A stretch of DNA of 6,293 bases from Proteobacteria bacterium UBA4457 (GTDB taxonomy: Bacteria; Pseudomonadota; Gammaproteobacteria; Ga0077536), in contig DGOV01000135.1 of NCBI GenBank assembly GCA_002390205.1, forward strand, positions 1 to 6,293, given 5' to 3'. The translations under genes were made by a program, and so were the position numbers. This document shows, piece by piece, positions 1-6,040 of this stretch; the stretch's first letter is position 1; each line of letters starts with the position of its first letter. The notes under the pieces were generated by a model that saw nothing but the letters and a program-made list of their open reading frames with translations, had not been told where the DNA came from and did not search any database.

Positions 1-1146
1 GTAGTGGGATTTAAGGAAGGCACCCTGGTGCTGATGTCATTTGACGGCAACCAGGGCTTGGAATCTGGCGCTCGTATTCGCGAGAAAAATCATTCGGATA
101 TGGCCTTGGTTGGATATGAAGCGCTTGGACGTGTTCTTGATGCTAGGGGAGAGGCCCTGGATGGCAAGATTAGTCCCAGGTGCTCTGTGGGGCATCCTCT
201 TTCCGGTCCAAGCGTGAATCCGATGCTTAGAGACAGTATTGATGAAATTCTCGATGTCGGTGTCAGAGCAATCAATTCTCTTCTCACTATAGGCTGTGGA
301 CAGAGGGTTGGGCTAATTGCTGGCAGTGGTGTTGGTAAATCAGTGCTACTTGGCATGATGACCCGGTTCTCGCGTGCAGATGTGATCGTTATTGGTTTAA
401 TAGGAGAGAGAGGAAGAGAAGTAAAAGCCTTCATCGAAGAAAATTTAGGTGTTGATGGTTTGCGCCGTTCAGTGGTGATCGCATCGCCTGCAGACAGCTC
501 ACCACTGCTTCGAATGAGAGGTGCAAACTTGGCACATTGTTTTGCTGAATTTTTCAGAAGCGAGGGGAAAAAGGTTTTGCTTCTGATGGACAGCCTGACC
601 CGTGTGGCGCATGCACAGCGTGAGGTTGGTCTTGCCGTCGGTGAGCCACCGGCAACTAAGGGTTATCCAAGTTCTGTGTTCAGTATGTTGCCAAAGTTGA
701 TTGAAAGGAGTGGGACTGGTGTTGATGGACGTGGTTCGATAACAGCCATTTACACTGTTTTAGCGGAAGGAGATGACTTGAATGACCCGGTTGTAGATAT
801 TGCTCGGTCGGCTTTAGATGGTCAAATAGCTTTAAGTAGAGACCTTGCTGATGAGGGTCATTTTCCTGCAATTGATTTACAGGGGTCGGTGTCCCGTTTA
901 ATGCAGGTGTTACAAGAAAAGTCGCATCTTCGGCGCGCCACAATATTTAGGAAAATGTGGAGTGCATACCAGCAAAATAAAGATCTTGTTCAGGTGGGTG
1001 CTTATCAAGCGGGGAGCAACAGTGATCTTGATTTAGCCTTACGAATGAAGGATCAGATATCAGCTTTTTTGCTCCAAGATATGCATGAAGCCTGTGGCCT
1101 GGATGACTCTATGAGATTATTAGAGAGTTTGCTCGGTGGAGAATAA
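1..1146 (+). CDS. fliI: Flagellum-specific ATPase FliI, 5'-truncated by the window edge
   Basis: Cytoplasmic ATPase of the flagellar type III export apparatus; with FliH and FliJ it delivers export substrates to the FlhA/FlhB gate. Codon numbers count from base 1. Visible in order are a Walker A loop AGSGVGKS (codons 107-114, bases 319-342), GERGREV carrying the expected catalytic Glu (135-141), a Walker B strand VLLLMD (192-197), the FliI-type segment PPATKGYPSS (216-225), and the ATP synthase alpha/beta-type signature PAIDLQGSVS (289-298). The frame is already open at base 1, and the text there (VVGFKEGTLVLM) matches the end of the family's N-terminal beta-barrel. The GTG at base 4 is therefore an internal codon, and about 75 residues lie upstream (the E. 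coli protein has 457). All nucleotide-binding motifs are intact, so the protein looks functional. It overlaps fliJ by 11 bases, which suggests coupled translation. Confidence 0.97.
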   Translation, partial: VVGFKEGTLVLMSFDGNQGLESGARIREKNHSDMALVGYEALGRVLDARGEALDGKISPRCSVGHPLSGPSVNPMLRDSIDEILDVGVRAINSLLTIGCGQRVGLIAGSGVGKSVLLGMMTRFSRADVIVIGLIGERGREVKAFIEENLGVDGLRRSVVIASPADSSPLLRMRGANLAHCFAEFFRSEGKKVLLLMDSLTRVAHAQREVGLAVGEPPATKGYPSSVFSMLPKLIERSGTGVDGRGSITAIYTVLAEGDDLNDPVVDIARSALDGQIALSRDLADEGHFPAIDLQGSVSRLMQVLQEKSHLRRATIFRKMWSAYQQNKDLVQVGAYQAGSNSDLDLALRMKDQISAFLLQDMHEACGLDDSMRLLESLLGGE

Positions 1147-1597
1147 ATCTAGAGTCAATGTGTGGACGACACTCAAAGATAGAGTGAATGAATCGTTAGA
1201 GGATGAGGGGAAAAAGCTTCGCATAACTTTGTTGGAGATTGAGCAACTGTCAAACACCATTGAGGAATTGTCGAGAATAAAGAGCGATTATCACCCTGAT
1301 CACTTAGCTTCGTCGGAAGGTTCTGCTTTGATAGGGCAAATTCAAAGAAATTGGAATTTCGTCGCTAACATAGAAGATGCGATCCGAAAAACAAACGGGC
1401 AAAGGCTCTCTTTGAAAAAGAAAGAAAGAGACTTACGAGCATTGTGCGCGAACCTTGAGATTGAAGTTAAGAAATATGAGACCCTCGAGAATCGAGCGCT
1501 TTCAAAGTATAAAAAATTGGAGGCAAGTAAGGAAATGAAAGCCGCCGACGAAATATCCACCTCTTTTTGGCTTAGAACAAAGAACGATTCGACATAA
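1136..1597 (+). CDS. fliJ: Flagellar export protein FliJ
   Basis: Small cytoplasmic coiled-coil protein of 153 residues (E. coli FliJ has 147). In the known family it inserts as a stalk into the FliI hexamer, resembling the gamma subunit of F1-ATPase, and escorts export chaperones to FlhA. The sequence is nearly all charged helix: heptad-like stretches cover about residues 15-60 and 75-145, with few prolines and glycines. Identification rests on position straight after fliI, length and coiled-coil character, since FliJ is poorly conserved. The start is GTG at 1136, inside the end of fliI, with AGAG at 1122-1126 as a modest ribosome-binding site about 9 bases upstream. A second in-frame GTG at 1160 would shorten it by 8 residues and has no better ribosome site. 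It is probably the last gene of the upstream transcription unit. Confidence 0.88.
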   Translation: MENKSRVNVWTTLKDRVNESLEDEGKKLRITLLEIEQLSNTIEELSRIKSDYHPDHLASSEGSALIGQIQRNWNFVANIEDAIRKTNGQRLSLKKKERDLRALCANLEIEVKKYETLENRALSKYKKLEASKEMKAADEISTSFWLRTKNDST

Positions 1598-1606
1598 AGG
1601 GCCTCG

Positions 1607-1623
1607 CTGGCACGTAGTTTGCT
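1607..1623 (+). promoter_or_regulatory. Sigma-54 (RpoN) -24/-12 promoter for the fliKLMNO unit
   Basis: The 17 bases CTGGCACGTAGTTTGCT match the sigma-54 consensus YTGGCACGrNNNTTGCW at every fixed position except the weak purine (T at 1615). The diagnostic GG (1609-1610) and GC (1621-1622) are separated by exactly 10 bases. It starts 10 bases after the fliJ stop, and transcription should begin near 1634, just ahead of the fliK Shine-Dalgarno site. Sigma-54 promoters need an enhancer-binding activator; by analogy with Vibrio and Pseudomonas this would be FlrC/FleR or FlrA/FleQ, but I could not identify an activator site. Confidence 0.85.
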
Positions 1624-1638
1624 GACTTATCTTCCTTC

Positions 1639-1644
1639 AGGAGG
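1639..1644 (+). promoter_or_regulatory. Shine-Dalgarno site that fixes the fliK start
   Basis: AGGAGG is complementary to the 16S anti-SD, with 10 bases between it and the ATG at 1655. It decides the fliK start. The in-frame TTG at 1619 would extend the protein by 12 residues, but it lies inside the -12 element of the sigma-54 promoter, upstream of the expected transcript start. Confidence 0.85.
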
Positions 1645-1654
1645 ATGCTTCAAT

Positions 1655-3589
1655 ATGAGCGATGATTTAATTTCTAATTTTATCCAGCTGTCTTCTGCTG
1701 TCGAAAGTAAAAAACCAGCGGGTGTTTCTCAAGACCCTATCCCTCAAGGTGCTGATTTTAACAGGGTTATTTCCCAGGAGAAGAAGAAACTCTTCGCGGC
1801 TCAGGGGGCTCTTAGAGATAGCAAGCCCGAAAGTTTAGACGTACAAGCGCAACCAGATAGCACGCTTGGCAATTATGCAGAGGCAATGGCCGGGCAAAAT
1901 TTGGCGACTCATCCGAGCCCGAACGGCAAAGTGCTGCCGAGTTTGTCATTACACAATGGCGCTCTGGCGGTGGGGAGAGTCATCTATACCGCCGAAACCG
2001 GAGCAGTGACGAGCGAGAGCATGTCTAAATTTATGGCGCGGCAGGGGCTCGTAAGTGAACGGTTACAACCCAAAAATGATTTTTTATCGGATGAGCCGTC
2101 CCGTGATAAAGAGACTTTAATTGCAAACCTTATGAATCAGCGTGAGGACGGCGAGTTTGCTGCTGAAAAGGTTTTGATGAAAAACTTTAACCAAGAAGCA
2201 ATACCATCCCCGCGTAATCAAGGAGATAGATTAATAGATAGCGCTGAGATTCCGAAGGTAGTGCCTCCAGCTGCAAACCTGATAAATAATCCTGAGGGCG
2301 CCGTATCTAGCATTGTCGTTCCTAGCACTGAAGAAGCGTTAACGAAAAGCAGTCCCCAAGGGCAAACGTTACCTCCAGGTTACCAAGCAGATAAATTGAT
2401 GGTTGGCGAACGGATTTTGAAGACGATCGGTAGTGATCCCAGTGCGATTGATAAAGCAATGACTGCTGCCGGCGGCAATGTCGCGTCTCAGTTGACGATA
2501 AAACAAATGCTTAGCGGTCGTGGTGTGATAACCGTCGACCGGCCGGTCAATCCGGCCGACAACGATGCGACTGGTAAAACGACGTTGACGGATCAAATTC
2601 CAGGGCTAGAAACAAGACCGCATGCAGGCAGGAACGATTATTATGCTGTTGGTTCTAATACCGATACCGGCGGCGAGAAAAATCAATCAAGAGAAAATAT
2701 AAATCCGCTTTCGATCGTTACCAAGAAAGAAATTTTATTCACAGATCGACAAGCTTTAGGGGAAGCCGATTTACAACCCCCGGTAACCGGTTCAAATGGA
2801 GAATTTAAGCGTGGTTTTCGGACTGAAAACGAAGGAATGATAAGCTCAAAGGCAAAGAACGAAATGGATACGCAAACCAACTCTACAAAGTTGGAGACGA
2901 ACCGAGAATTAGAATTGCCACGTTTACATGCCGTCTCTGAGGAAGCTGAGAAACGAGGTGTTGATAAGGCTCAATCAATCCTTACAAGTCATGTTGATAA
3001 TACTGAAAACTCGCTAAAGACCTACCGAGAGGTTGGTCAGAGCACTAGTCAGGAAGGGTTTAATGCAGATTCGGGACAAAATCGGGTCGAATTTAAAGGG
3101 GCACTCAGGGATGCCCAGCGAATGTTAGCCTCAAACACATACAATAACCTGACAGACTCTTATGAGAATTGGAACGCAAAATTTGGTGAAGTCCTAGCGC
3201 AGCGCATTGCCGGTTTCGTGAACAAGGAAAATTGGAATATACAGCTGCGCTTAAACCCTGCATCTTTGGGTGAGATTTCGCTTGAACTTGAGCTGAGTGA
3301 AAAAGGTCTCGAGGGCCGTTTCGGGTCCAATGAGGAGTCTACTCGTCAGCTACTGCAAGACACGTTGCCAAAACTAAGGCTTGCGCTCAGAGACCTGCTA
3401 GATGAAAGCCAAGGATTAAGTTTCGATGTCAGCGATTTTGGCAATTCCAACTCCAATGATGATGCACAATCTGAAAAGAGTGCTTCGCCTGACTTGATTG
3501 AAGAGATAAACTTCGAAACAGAGGTGTTGCTAGGAAGAACGTTGGATTCTCGGCTTAGTTCAGTGGTTGGGTTAGATATACTTGTATAA
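1655..3589 (+). CDS. fliK: Flagellar hook-length control protein FliK
   Basis: Exported ruler protein that measures hook length; its C-terminal domain then contacts FlhB to switch export from hook to filament substrates. The ATG start gives 644 residues, longer than E. coli FliK (405). Residues 1 to about 505 are polar, low in aromatics and rich in Ser, Asn, Glu, Gln and Lys, consistent with a flexible ruler. The C-terminal hook domain (Flg_hook type) covers about 510-592: W527 begins a strand leading to LRLNPASLGEI (531-541), the family's LxPxxLGxx motif, followed by the helix around QLLQDTLPKLRLALRDLL (565-582). An acidic, Ser-rich linker (593-615) and a short tail ending GLDILV close the protein. 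It sits directly downstream of a sigma-54 promoter and a strong ribosome site, so it is probably first in its transcript. Its N-terminal two-thirds would not identify it alone. Confidence 0.93.
   Translation: MSDDLISNFIQLSSAVESKKPAGVSQDPIPQGADFNRVISQEKKKLFAAQGALRDSKPESLDVQAQPDSTLGNYAEAMAGQNLATHPSPNGKVLPSLSLHNGALAVGRVIYTAETGAVTSESMSKFMARQGLVSERLQPKNDFLSDEPSRDKETLIANLMNQREDGEFAAEKVLMKNFNQEAIPSPRNQGDRLIDSAEIPKVVPPAANLINNPEGAVSSIVVPSTEEALTKSSPQGQTLPPGYQADKLMVGERILKTIGSDPSAIDKAMTAAGGNVASQLTIKQMLSGRGVITVDRPVNPADNDATGKTTLTDQIPGLETRPHAGRNDYYAVGSNTDTGGEKNQSRENINPLSIVTKKEILFTDRQALGEADLQPPVTGSNGEFKRGFRTENEGMISSKAKNEMDTQTNSTKLETNRELELPRLHAVSEEAEKRGVDKAQSILTSHVDNTENSLKTYREVGQSTSQEGFNADSGQNRVEFKGALRDAQRMLASNTYNNLTDSYENWNAKFGEVLAQRIAGFVNKENWNIQLRLNPASLGEISLELELSEKGLEGRFGSNEESTRQLLQDTLPKLRLALRDLLDESQGLSFDVSDFGNSNSNDDAQSEKSASPDLIEEINFETEVLLGRTLDSRLSSVVGLDILV
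2540..2558 (+). repeat. GC-rich hairpin inside fliK
   Basis: CGGCCGG (2540-2546) and CCGGCCG (2552-2558) form a seven-pair, all-GC stem around the loop TCAAT. The overlapping stretch ACCGGCCGGT (2538-2547) is itself a perfect palindrome. This is a local GC spike in the ruler region of a moderate-GC gene. No U-tract follows, so it is not an intrinsic terminator. It may be incidental to the encoded residues (DRPVNPAD). Confidence 0.5.
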
Positions 3590-3635
3590 CAAAACATCAC
3601 GCTGATTACGGCGAGAAAAATGACTGGAGTTGATG

Positions 3636-4238
3636 ATGTCAGAAACGGCAGTAGATGCGGAAGAAGAAAAAAAAGGCGGTGGACTGGTAAAGATCATCCT
3701 GATAGTCATTGCGGTTTTGCTATTAGTTGTGGGCACAGCTGTTGGCACCATGTTCGCCACGGGTTTTTTTGACGAGAAGCCAGAAAACGAGGACCCCGAG
3801 GCGGCTTTGCAGGATTTAGAAAGTGAATTAGAGCAAACCGAAGAAATAGTCGCGGGACCTGGACCAAGAACAGCTGAAATTGAGCAGAAATTTCTTATCA
3901 GCTATTACACCTTTGCTGATGCATTTCAGGTAAACCTGAAGAGTTCTAAAAAAGTAATGCAAGCAAAGCTAGGTGTCTCGAGTTATTTTGATAAAGATAC
4001 AATGTTCAATGAAGAAGAAGGCTCTGAAGGATGGGTTCCTAGACACTTGGTTGGTATTAGAGCCTCTATATTAAAGGTTTTAAGAAACGTTTCGGCCGAG
4101 AAAATTGAAAGTTCCACTGGTGAAAAGGAAGTTCTGGAAGAAGTAAGAATGGTGATAAACGAGCATCTTGAAAAACATGAGAAAACGACGGCCTCGCCGA
4201 TCGAAGAAGTTTATTTCACAGAGCTCATTGTTCAGTAG
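3636..4238 (+). CDS. fliL: Flagellar basal body-associated protein FliL
   Basis: Single-pass inner-membrane protein that surrounds or supports the MotAB-type stator and influences torque and swarming. With the ATG at 3636 it has 200 residues, longer than E. coli FliL (154). A short acidic and lysine-rich cytoplasmic head (1-16) leads into one transmembrane helix (about 17-40, an Ile/Leu/Val run). A charged, Glu-rich linker (about 46-75) follows, then the periplasmic FliL domain (about 80-200), closing with the family-typical VYFTELIVQ. The start was chosen because GGAG at 3626-3629 lies 6 bases before 3636; TTG 3630 and ATG 3633 are too close to it. It lies 46 bases after fliK and 13 before fliM. 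The extra length is in the linker and in an acidic stretch near EEEGSEG. A run of eight A (3667-3674) lies at codons 11-13. Confidence 0.93.
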   Translation: MSETAVDAEEEKKGGGLVKIILIVIAVLLLVVGTAVGTMFATGFFDEKPENEDPEAALQDLESELEQTEEIVAGPGPRTAEIEQKFLISYYTFADAFQVNLKSSKKVMQAKLGVSSYFDKDTMFNEEEGSEGWVPRHLVGIRASILKVLRNVSAEKIESSTGEKEVLEEVRMVINEHLEKHEKTTASPIEEVYFTELIVQ

Positions 4239-4251
4239 GCTTTGATCTTAA

Positions 4252-5235
4252 ATGTCTGAAAATAATGAGCCATTGCTTTCTTCAGAAGAGCTGTCTGCTA
4301 TTGAGAAAATGGTCGAGGGCGGAGAGTTTGATCAGGAGGCTTATAACCTTAATCTTGATGCGCAACCATATAGCGTTTCTCGAAACGAAGAGAACCTAGG
4401 CGCAAGTTATGGTGCGTTAACGCAAATCAATGAGCGATTCCACCGTTTCTTCCGAACGCGAATGCTGACCGAACTAGACTACAACCCAAGGTTGTCGGTG
4501 GCGAGTCCTCAGCTCATGAAGTACTCAGAATATATTCGAGATGTCGCATCTCCTTCATCAATTAATGTATTAGAGCTAGCTCCTCTAAAGGGGGAGGCTC
4601 TCGTTATTATTCATCCTCAAGTTATATTTAGCTGTCTGGATAACTGGTATGGCGGGCAAGCCAGGTCTCTTTCGGTAGCAGATGAGAGAGGATTCACAGC
4701 AAATGAAAATGCGATCATTGATAAGTTGTGTGAGCTTATGTTCCAGTCGACAAAGGAGGCGTGGTCGCCATATGTTGAAGTCGAAGTTGATCTGGTCAAC
4801 CGCGATATCAACCCGCTTTTTGCCAACATAGCTGGCGATGACGAATCGGTTGTGGTTAATCGTTTTTCAGTCAGACTGCGTGATGAAGATACTGAAGCTT
4901 ATATTGATATTGTTTACACCTATCAAAGTTTGAATCTCCAGAGAGATTTGTTGAGCAGTAGAATACAAACACAAGATGCTGATAAGAAATGGCTAAGCAG
5001 ATTGCATGCAACGATTAGCGAAGTAGATTTTAGTCTGCTTGTTAACGGAGGCAGTATCGACCTAACAGTGGGTCAGCTCTTGAATCTTAGCGTGGGTGAA
5101 GTATTGTCTTTTGATCCTCCGGAAGTTGCAGAGGTTAGCGTTAATGATTTCCCACTCTATCATGCCTCAGTTGGCGAAGCAGGTAGTAAGATAGCGGTCC
5201 AAGTGCTAGAAAACGTCTTTGAAGAGGATGTATAA
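4252..5235 (+). CDS. fliM: Flagellar motor switch protein FliM, divergent
   Basis: C-ring subunit linking FliG to FliN and receiving phospho-CheY to reverse rotation. Its 327 residues match the family (E. coli 334). In order: an N-terminal segment LLSSEELSAIEKMVEGG (8-24) where the CheY-binding LSQxEIDALL motif is expected; a linker (25-50); a CheC-like middle domain (about 55-235) with recognisable LELAPLKGEALVII and NPLFANI segments; and a C-terminal SpoA domain (about 250-322). Three usually conserved motifs are altered: GGxG reads GGQA (134-137), the CheY-binding helix is only partly kept, and the PYSxIEPxR linker reads TYQSLNLQR (223-231). The frame is intact over full length, so I read this as divergence, not decay. 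The ribosome site is weak (AGTAGG at 4234-4239), so translation may be coupled to fliL 13 bases upstream. Confidence 0.95.
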   Translation: MSENNEPLLSSEELSAIEKMVEGGEFDQEAYNLNLDAQPYSVSRNEENLGASYGALTQINERFHRFFRTRMLTELDYNPRLSVASPQLMKYSEYIRDVASPSSINVLELAPLKGEALVIIHPQVIFSCLDNWYGGQARSLSVADERGFTANENAIIDKLCELMFQSTKEAWSPYVEVEVDLVNRDINPLFANIAGDDESVVVNRFSVRLRDEDTEAYIDIVYTYQSLNLQRDLLSSRIQTQDADKKWLSRLHATISEVDFSLLVNGGSIDLTVGQLLNLSVGEVLSFDPPEVAEVSVNDFPLYHASVGEAGSKIAVQVLENVFEEDV

Positions 5236-5568
5236 ATGAGTGAAGAAGGTCAGGGCGCAGAAGAGGAAAACGTCGTCGATAGTGCTACTTCAGATAGTAT
5301 CTCTGACGGTATTAACCAAAATGTCGTACGGTCGATCCCTATTACACTCAATGTCGAGGTTGGGAAGACGAAGCTGAAACTCAAAGACTTAATGGCAGTT
5401 GCCCAAGGTACAGTTCTCGAGTTGGATAGATCAGTTGGTGAACTTATGGACATTAAAGTTAACGACCTTGTTATCGCAAAGGGTGAAGTTGTTACTGTTG
5501 ATAACAACAAACTCGGGATCAGAGTTCTTGAGATCGTTAGCCCCATGGAAAGAATAAGAGACGTATAG
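5236..5568 (+). CDS. fliN: Flagellar motor switch protein FliN
   Basis: Small C-ring protein that forms the lower ring with FliM and provides docking for the FliH-FliI export complex. It has 110 residues, shorter than E. coli FliN (137); the difference is in the N-terminal tail. An acidic, disordered-looking tail (1-30) precedes a textbook SpoA domain (about 32-108): RSIPITLNVEVGKTKLKLKD, then GTVLELDRSVGELMDIKVND, then IAKGEVV and the family-typical ending SPMERIRDV. The ATG begins on the base right after the fliM TAA, with AGAGG at 5223-5227 eight bases upstream inside fliM, so translation is very likely coupled and gives matched FliM/FliN output. Confidence 0.97.
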   Translation: MSEEGQGAEEENVVDSATSDSISDGINQNVVRSIPITLNVEVGKTKLKLKDLMAVAQGTVLELDRSVGELMDIKVNDLVIAKGEVVTVDNNKLGIRVLEIVSPMERIRDV

Positions 5569-5574
5569 TTCTCT

Positions 5575-5579
5575 TAAGG
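5575..5579 (+). promoter_or_regulatory. Shine-Dalgarno site supporting the TTG start of fliO
   Basis: TAAGG lies in the 19-base gap after fliN, with 8 bases between it and the TTG at 5588. There is no ATG or GTG between the fliN stop and the membrane segment, so this site makes TTG the most likely true start of fliO. Confidence 0.6.
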
Positions 5580-5587
5580 CCTAATCC

Positions 5588-5908
5588 TTGGAATTAGTTA
5601 GCTCCGAATATCTCCTACGCGCGCTATCCTCGCTTGTGGTTATCACCGTTTTAATAGGCATTTCCGTTTGGTGGATCCGGTCCAAAGGCTCTGCACTTGG
5701 TCTATCTAATGGTGTACAAATTCGAGTAGTGAGTCGGGTTTCGTTAGATACAAAGCACAAGCTTTTTGTTGTTGAGATTGGTGATAGTCGCTATCTGGTG
5801 GCAACATCTCCTGCAGGTGTTTCTGTGACGGCTCTCAGTGGGTCGGATAATGGATCGGAGTCGAGCTCTGAGTTTGGTGAAGTGTTCAGGAATGAACTCG
5901 AGAGTTAG
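5588..5908 (+). CDS. fliO: Flagellar biosynthetic protein FliO
   Basis: Small inner-membrane protein that helps assemble and stabilise FliP, the core of the flagellar export gate. It has 106 residues, within the usual range (E. coli 121). A short N-terminal segment (1-9) leads to one transmembrane helix (about 10-30, ending VWWI), then a basic stop (R31, K33). The cytoplasmic domain has the FliO pattern of a strand IRVVSRVSLDTKHKLFVVEI (45-64), the equivalent of the family's vv-s-lG-r-rlvvveV stretch, then RYLVATSPAGVSVTAL. A Ser/Glu-rich tail ends the protein. There is no signal peptide cleavage site. It starts at TTG, supported by TAAGG 8 bases upstream, and lies 19 bases after fliN in the same unit. 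Unusually, fliP does not follow within the remaining 385 bases. Confidence 0.92.
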   Translation: MELVSSEYLLRALSSLVVITVLIGISVWWIRSKGSALGLSNGVQIRVVSRVSLDTKHKLFVVEIGDSRYLVATSPAGVSVTALSGSDNGSESSSEFGEVFRNELES

Positions 5909-5913
5909 TACAC

Positions 5914-5934
5914 ATGACTGTGCAATGCAGTCAT
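5914..5934 (+). repeat. Perfect inverted repeat just after fliO
   Basis: ATGACTG (5914-5920) and CAGTCAT (5928-5934) are exact inverted repeats around a seven-base loop, starting 6 bases after the fliO stop. The RNA hairpin would have seven pairs. The following bases (CCTAAGGG) have no U-tract, so it is not a standard intrinsic terminator. It could protect the 3' end of the mRNA, form part of a Rho-dependent end, or act as a dyad operator. Function is unknown. Confidence 0.55.
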
Positions 5935-5989
5935 CCTAAGGGAATATATGTGTCTGGACTTTCTTTCGTGTGCAAAAAGAAGCCTTCTA

Positions 5990-6013
5990 AAAGAGTTTAC
6001 TCTCTTTGTTTTT
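5990..6013 (+). terminator. Weak terminator-like hairpin with T-tract
   Basis: AAAGAG (5990-5995) pairs with CTCTTT (6002-6007) around a six-base loop and is followed by GTTTTT (6008-6013). An A-run at 5974-5978 lies on the other side, so it could act in both directions. The stem is short and AT-rich, which makes strong termination doubtful. It is the best intrinsic-terminator candidate for the fliKLMNO transcript in the window. Confidence 0.3.
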
Positions 6014-6040
6014 AAAATAATGCATACCACAGGTTTTCAT

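Noticed and set aside
4..6. GTG at base 4 as the real fliI start
   Set aside because: The frame is open at base 1, and the visible N-terminus matches the middle of FliI's first domain, so the gene begins outside the window.
90..434. Minus-strand open frame across fliI, and similar long antisense frames in fliJ, fliK, fliM and fliN
   Set aside because: They are antisense to well-supported flagellar genes, have low-complexity Ser/Thr/Leu-rich translations and show no family resemblance.
529..546. Second sigma-54-like match, TTGGCAC followed by TTGCT, inside fliI
   Set aside because: GG and GC are 11 bases apart instead of 10, and the match lies in conserved fliI coding sequence (ANLAHCFAE).
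1619..1654. Extended fliK start at TTG 1619
   Set aside because: The TTG lies in the -12 element of the promoter, upstream of the predicted transcript start, and has no ribosome site; ATG 1655 has AGGAGG at good spacing.
2467..2480. TGCCGGCGGCAA shared between fliK and the 3' tail (6056-6067), suggesting a dispersed repeat
   Set aside because: The match is only 12 bases and in fliK it encodes an ordinary Ala-Gly-Gly run; flanking bases do not match.
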